DNA from: Fidelibacterota bacterium UBA2125
GTDB lineage: Bacteria > Fidelibacterota > Marinisomatia > Marinisomatales > S15-B10
Length of the DNA: 6,634 bases
Reading direction: 5' to 3'
Assembly: GCA_002329125.1 (NCBI GenBank)
Contig: DCXX01000075.1
Location: forward strand, 1-6,634
The position numbers and the translations under genes are program-made. Below are positions 6,259-6,634 of this stretch, piece by piece. Under the pieces are notes generated by a model. That model saw nothing but the letters and a program-made list of their open reading frames with translations, was not told where the DNA came from and made no database searches. Numbering within the stretch: the stretch's first letter is position 1; each line of letters opens with the position of its first letter.

Positions 6259-6634
6259 GACGCCGTTTTTCGGTATAAAAAGAGTCGATATGATTTGTGT
6301 TTAATAAATGATTCTGCTGTGATCTGACCAGACATATAAACACGATTTATTTTTGCGACCCTTCTCCTGAGTTTCCATCTCAGGAGTTTTGTCACAGTAG
6401 GAAAATTGGAAAGAAGATATTTTACTGATAGATCTTTACTGGGGATCAGAAAATCACTGAGAAATTTCTCCAGTATTCCGATGGTAGGGGCTGTTTCCAT
6501 TGTGATGTCAATATCAGTGATAATATCAAACGGGAAATCATTCATAGCATCAAGGAAACCTGACAGTTTGTGCCCACCCCTGAGGGGACTTTTGGAGCCT
6601 GTTTTAAGAGAAAAAAAATCACATATGAGGAGGT
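6255..6634 (-). CDS. C-terminal part of a probable class I SAM-dependent methyltransferase, N-terminus off window
   Basis: The minus strand is open from the right edge to the TGA at 6255-6257, giving the last 125 residues. An ATG at 6545 would give a 96-residue protein, but the frame continues upstream without a stop and the upstream residues fit the same domain, so the gene is truncated by the window rather than short. Visible features are LLICDFF (a beta strand), GGHKLSGFLDAMNDFPFDII, DIDITMETAPTIGILEKFL, a basic LLRWKLRRRVAKINRVY, and a terminal YMSGQITAESFIKHKSYRLFLYRK. From memory this order (strand, GGH..L..F, F.I..D.DIT..TAP, ...SYRL.LY.K at the end) is the C-terminal half of a group of class I methyltransferases. 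The SAM-binding glycine loop would be off the window, so the assignment is moderate and the substrate unknown. The stop overlaps the start of the ThDP enzyme gene by ATGA, so the two are probably one operon. Confidence 0.6.
   Translation of the reverse strand, partial: LLICDFFSLKTGSKSPLRGGHKLSGFLDAMNDFPFDIITDIDITMETAPTIGILEKFLSDFLIPSKDLSVKYLLSNFPTVTKLLRWKLRRRVAKINRVYMSGQITAESFIKHKSYRLFLYRKTAS
6364..6386. repeat. Perfect inverted repeat with T tract inside the methyltransferase-like gene
   Basis: CTCCTGAG (6364-6371) and CTCAGGAG (6379-6386) are perfect 8-bp arms around a 7-nt loop. On the plus strand the hairpin is followed by TTTTG, terminator-like but with only four Ts, and would face no known plus-strand gene. 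On the minus strand it lies in the codons for LLRWKLRR, so repeated Leu/Arg codons may explain it. It sits about 106 bp upstream of the ThDP enzyme start and could affect mRNA processing between the coupled genes. Confidence 0.4.

Noticed and set aside
6255..6545. A complete 96-residue small protein starting at the ATG at 6545
   Set aside because: The frame stays open to the right edge and the upstream residues (LLICDFF, GGHKLSGF) fit the same methyltransferase-like domain, so this ATG is internal.
6577..6587. CCCC-TGA-GGGG mini hairpin on the plus strand followed by ACTTTT
   Set aside because: A stem of only 4 bp, within the Pro-Leu-Arg-Gly codons of the methyltransferase-like gene; chance is sufficient.
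6628..6634. AGGAGGT on the plus strand at the right edge, a perfect Shine-Dalgarno match
   Set aside because: It lies inside minus-strand coding sequence (Leu codons) and no plus-strand start can be seen before the window ends.
1..6634. CRISPR array, tRNA/rRNA, transposase, integrase, toxin-antitoxin or defence system
   Set aside because: No regularly spaced repeats, no cloverleaf or rRNA-like sequence, and none of the four genes carries such domains.

Overview
The window holds four protein-coding genes that fill almost all of it. Two are cut by the window edges. I see no RNA genes, CRISPR array, insertion sequence or integrase. By eye the base composition is moderate (mid-40s % GC). The proteins suggest a Gram-negative, probably marine bacterium of the Bacteroidota / Marinimicrobia kind: an exported lipoprotein with a DUF5107 domain plus TPRs, an exported M20 peptidase, and weak or absent Shine-Dalgarno sites. 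This taxonomic guess is inferred from protein style only.

Layout. (1) Positions 1-1262, minus strand: the N-terminal 420 residues of a secreted M20-family zinc peptidase/amidohydrolase, whose C-terminus lies off the left edge. (2) Positions 1263-1368: a 106-bp divergent intergenic region, the only real non-coding stretch, which should carry the promoters of both flanking genes. (3) Positions 1369-4509, plus strand: a 1046-residue lipoprotein with a DUF5107 beta-sandwich-type domain followed by a long TPR solenoid. (4) Positions 4525-6258, minus strand: a 577-residue thiamine-diphosphate enzyme that, compared from memory, resembles human ILVBL/HACL2 (2-hydroxyacyl-CoA lyase 2) far more than a true acetolactate synthase. 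(5) Positions 6255-6634, minus strand: the C-terminal 125 residues of what looks like a class I SAM-dependent methyltransferase. Its stop codon overlaps the start of the ThDP enzyme gene (ATGA).

How they may work together. The methyltransferase-like gene and the ThDP enzyme form a translationally coupled pair and are probably one operon on the minus strand. The DUF5107-TPR gene converges on this pair with only 15 bp between stop codons, so it belongs to a different transcript. The M20 peptidase and the DUF5107 lipoprotein are divergent, both predicted to be exported, and share one short control region. That allows, but does not prove, common regulation of an envelope uptake or degradation function.

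I do not see a defence system, mobile element or clearly new multi-gene system. The most interesting items are the bacterial ILVBL/HACL2-like lyase with its coupled methyltransferase partner, and the uncharacterised DUF5107-TPR lipoprotein.
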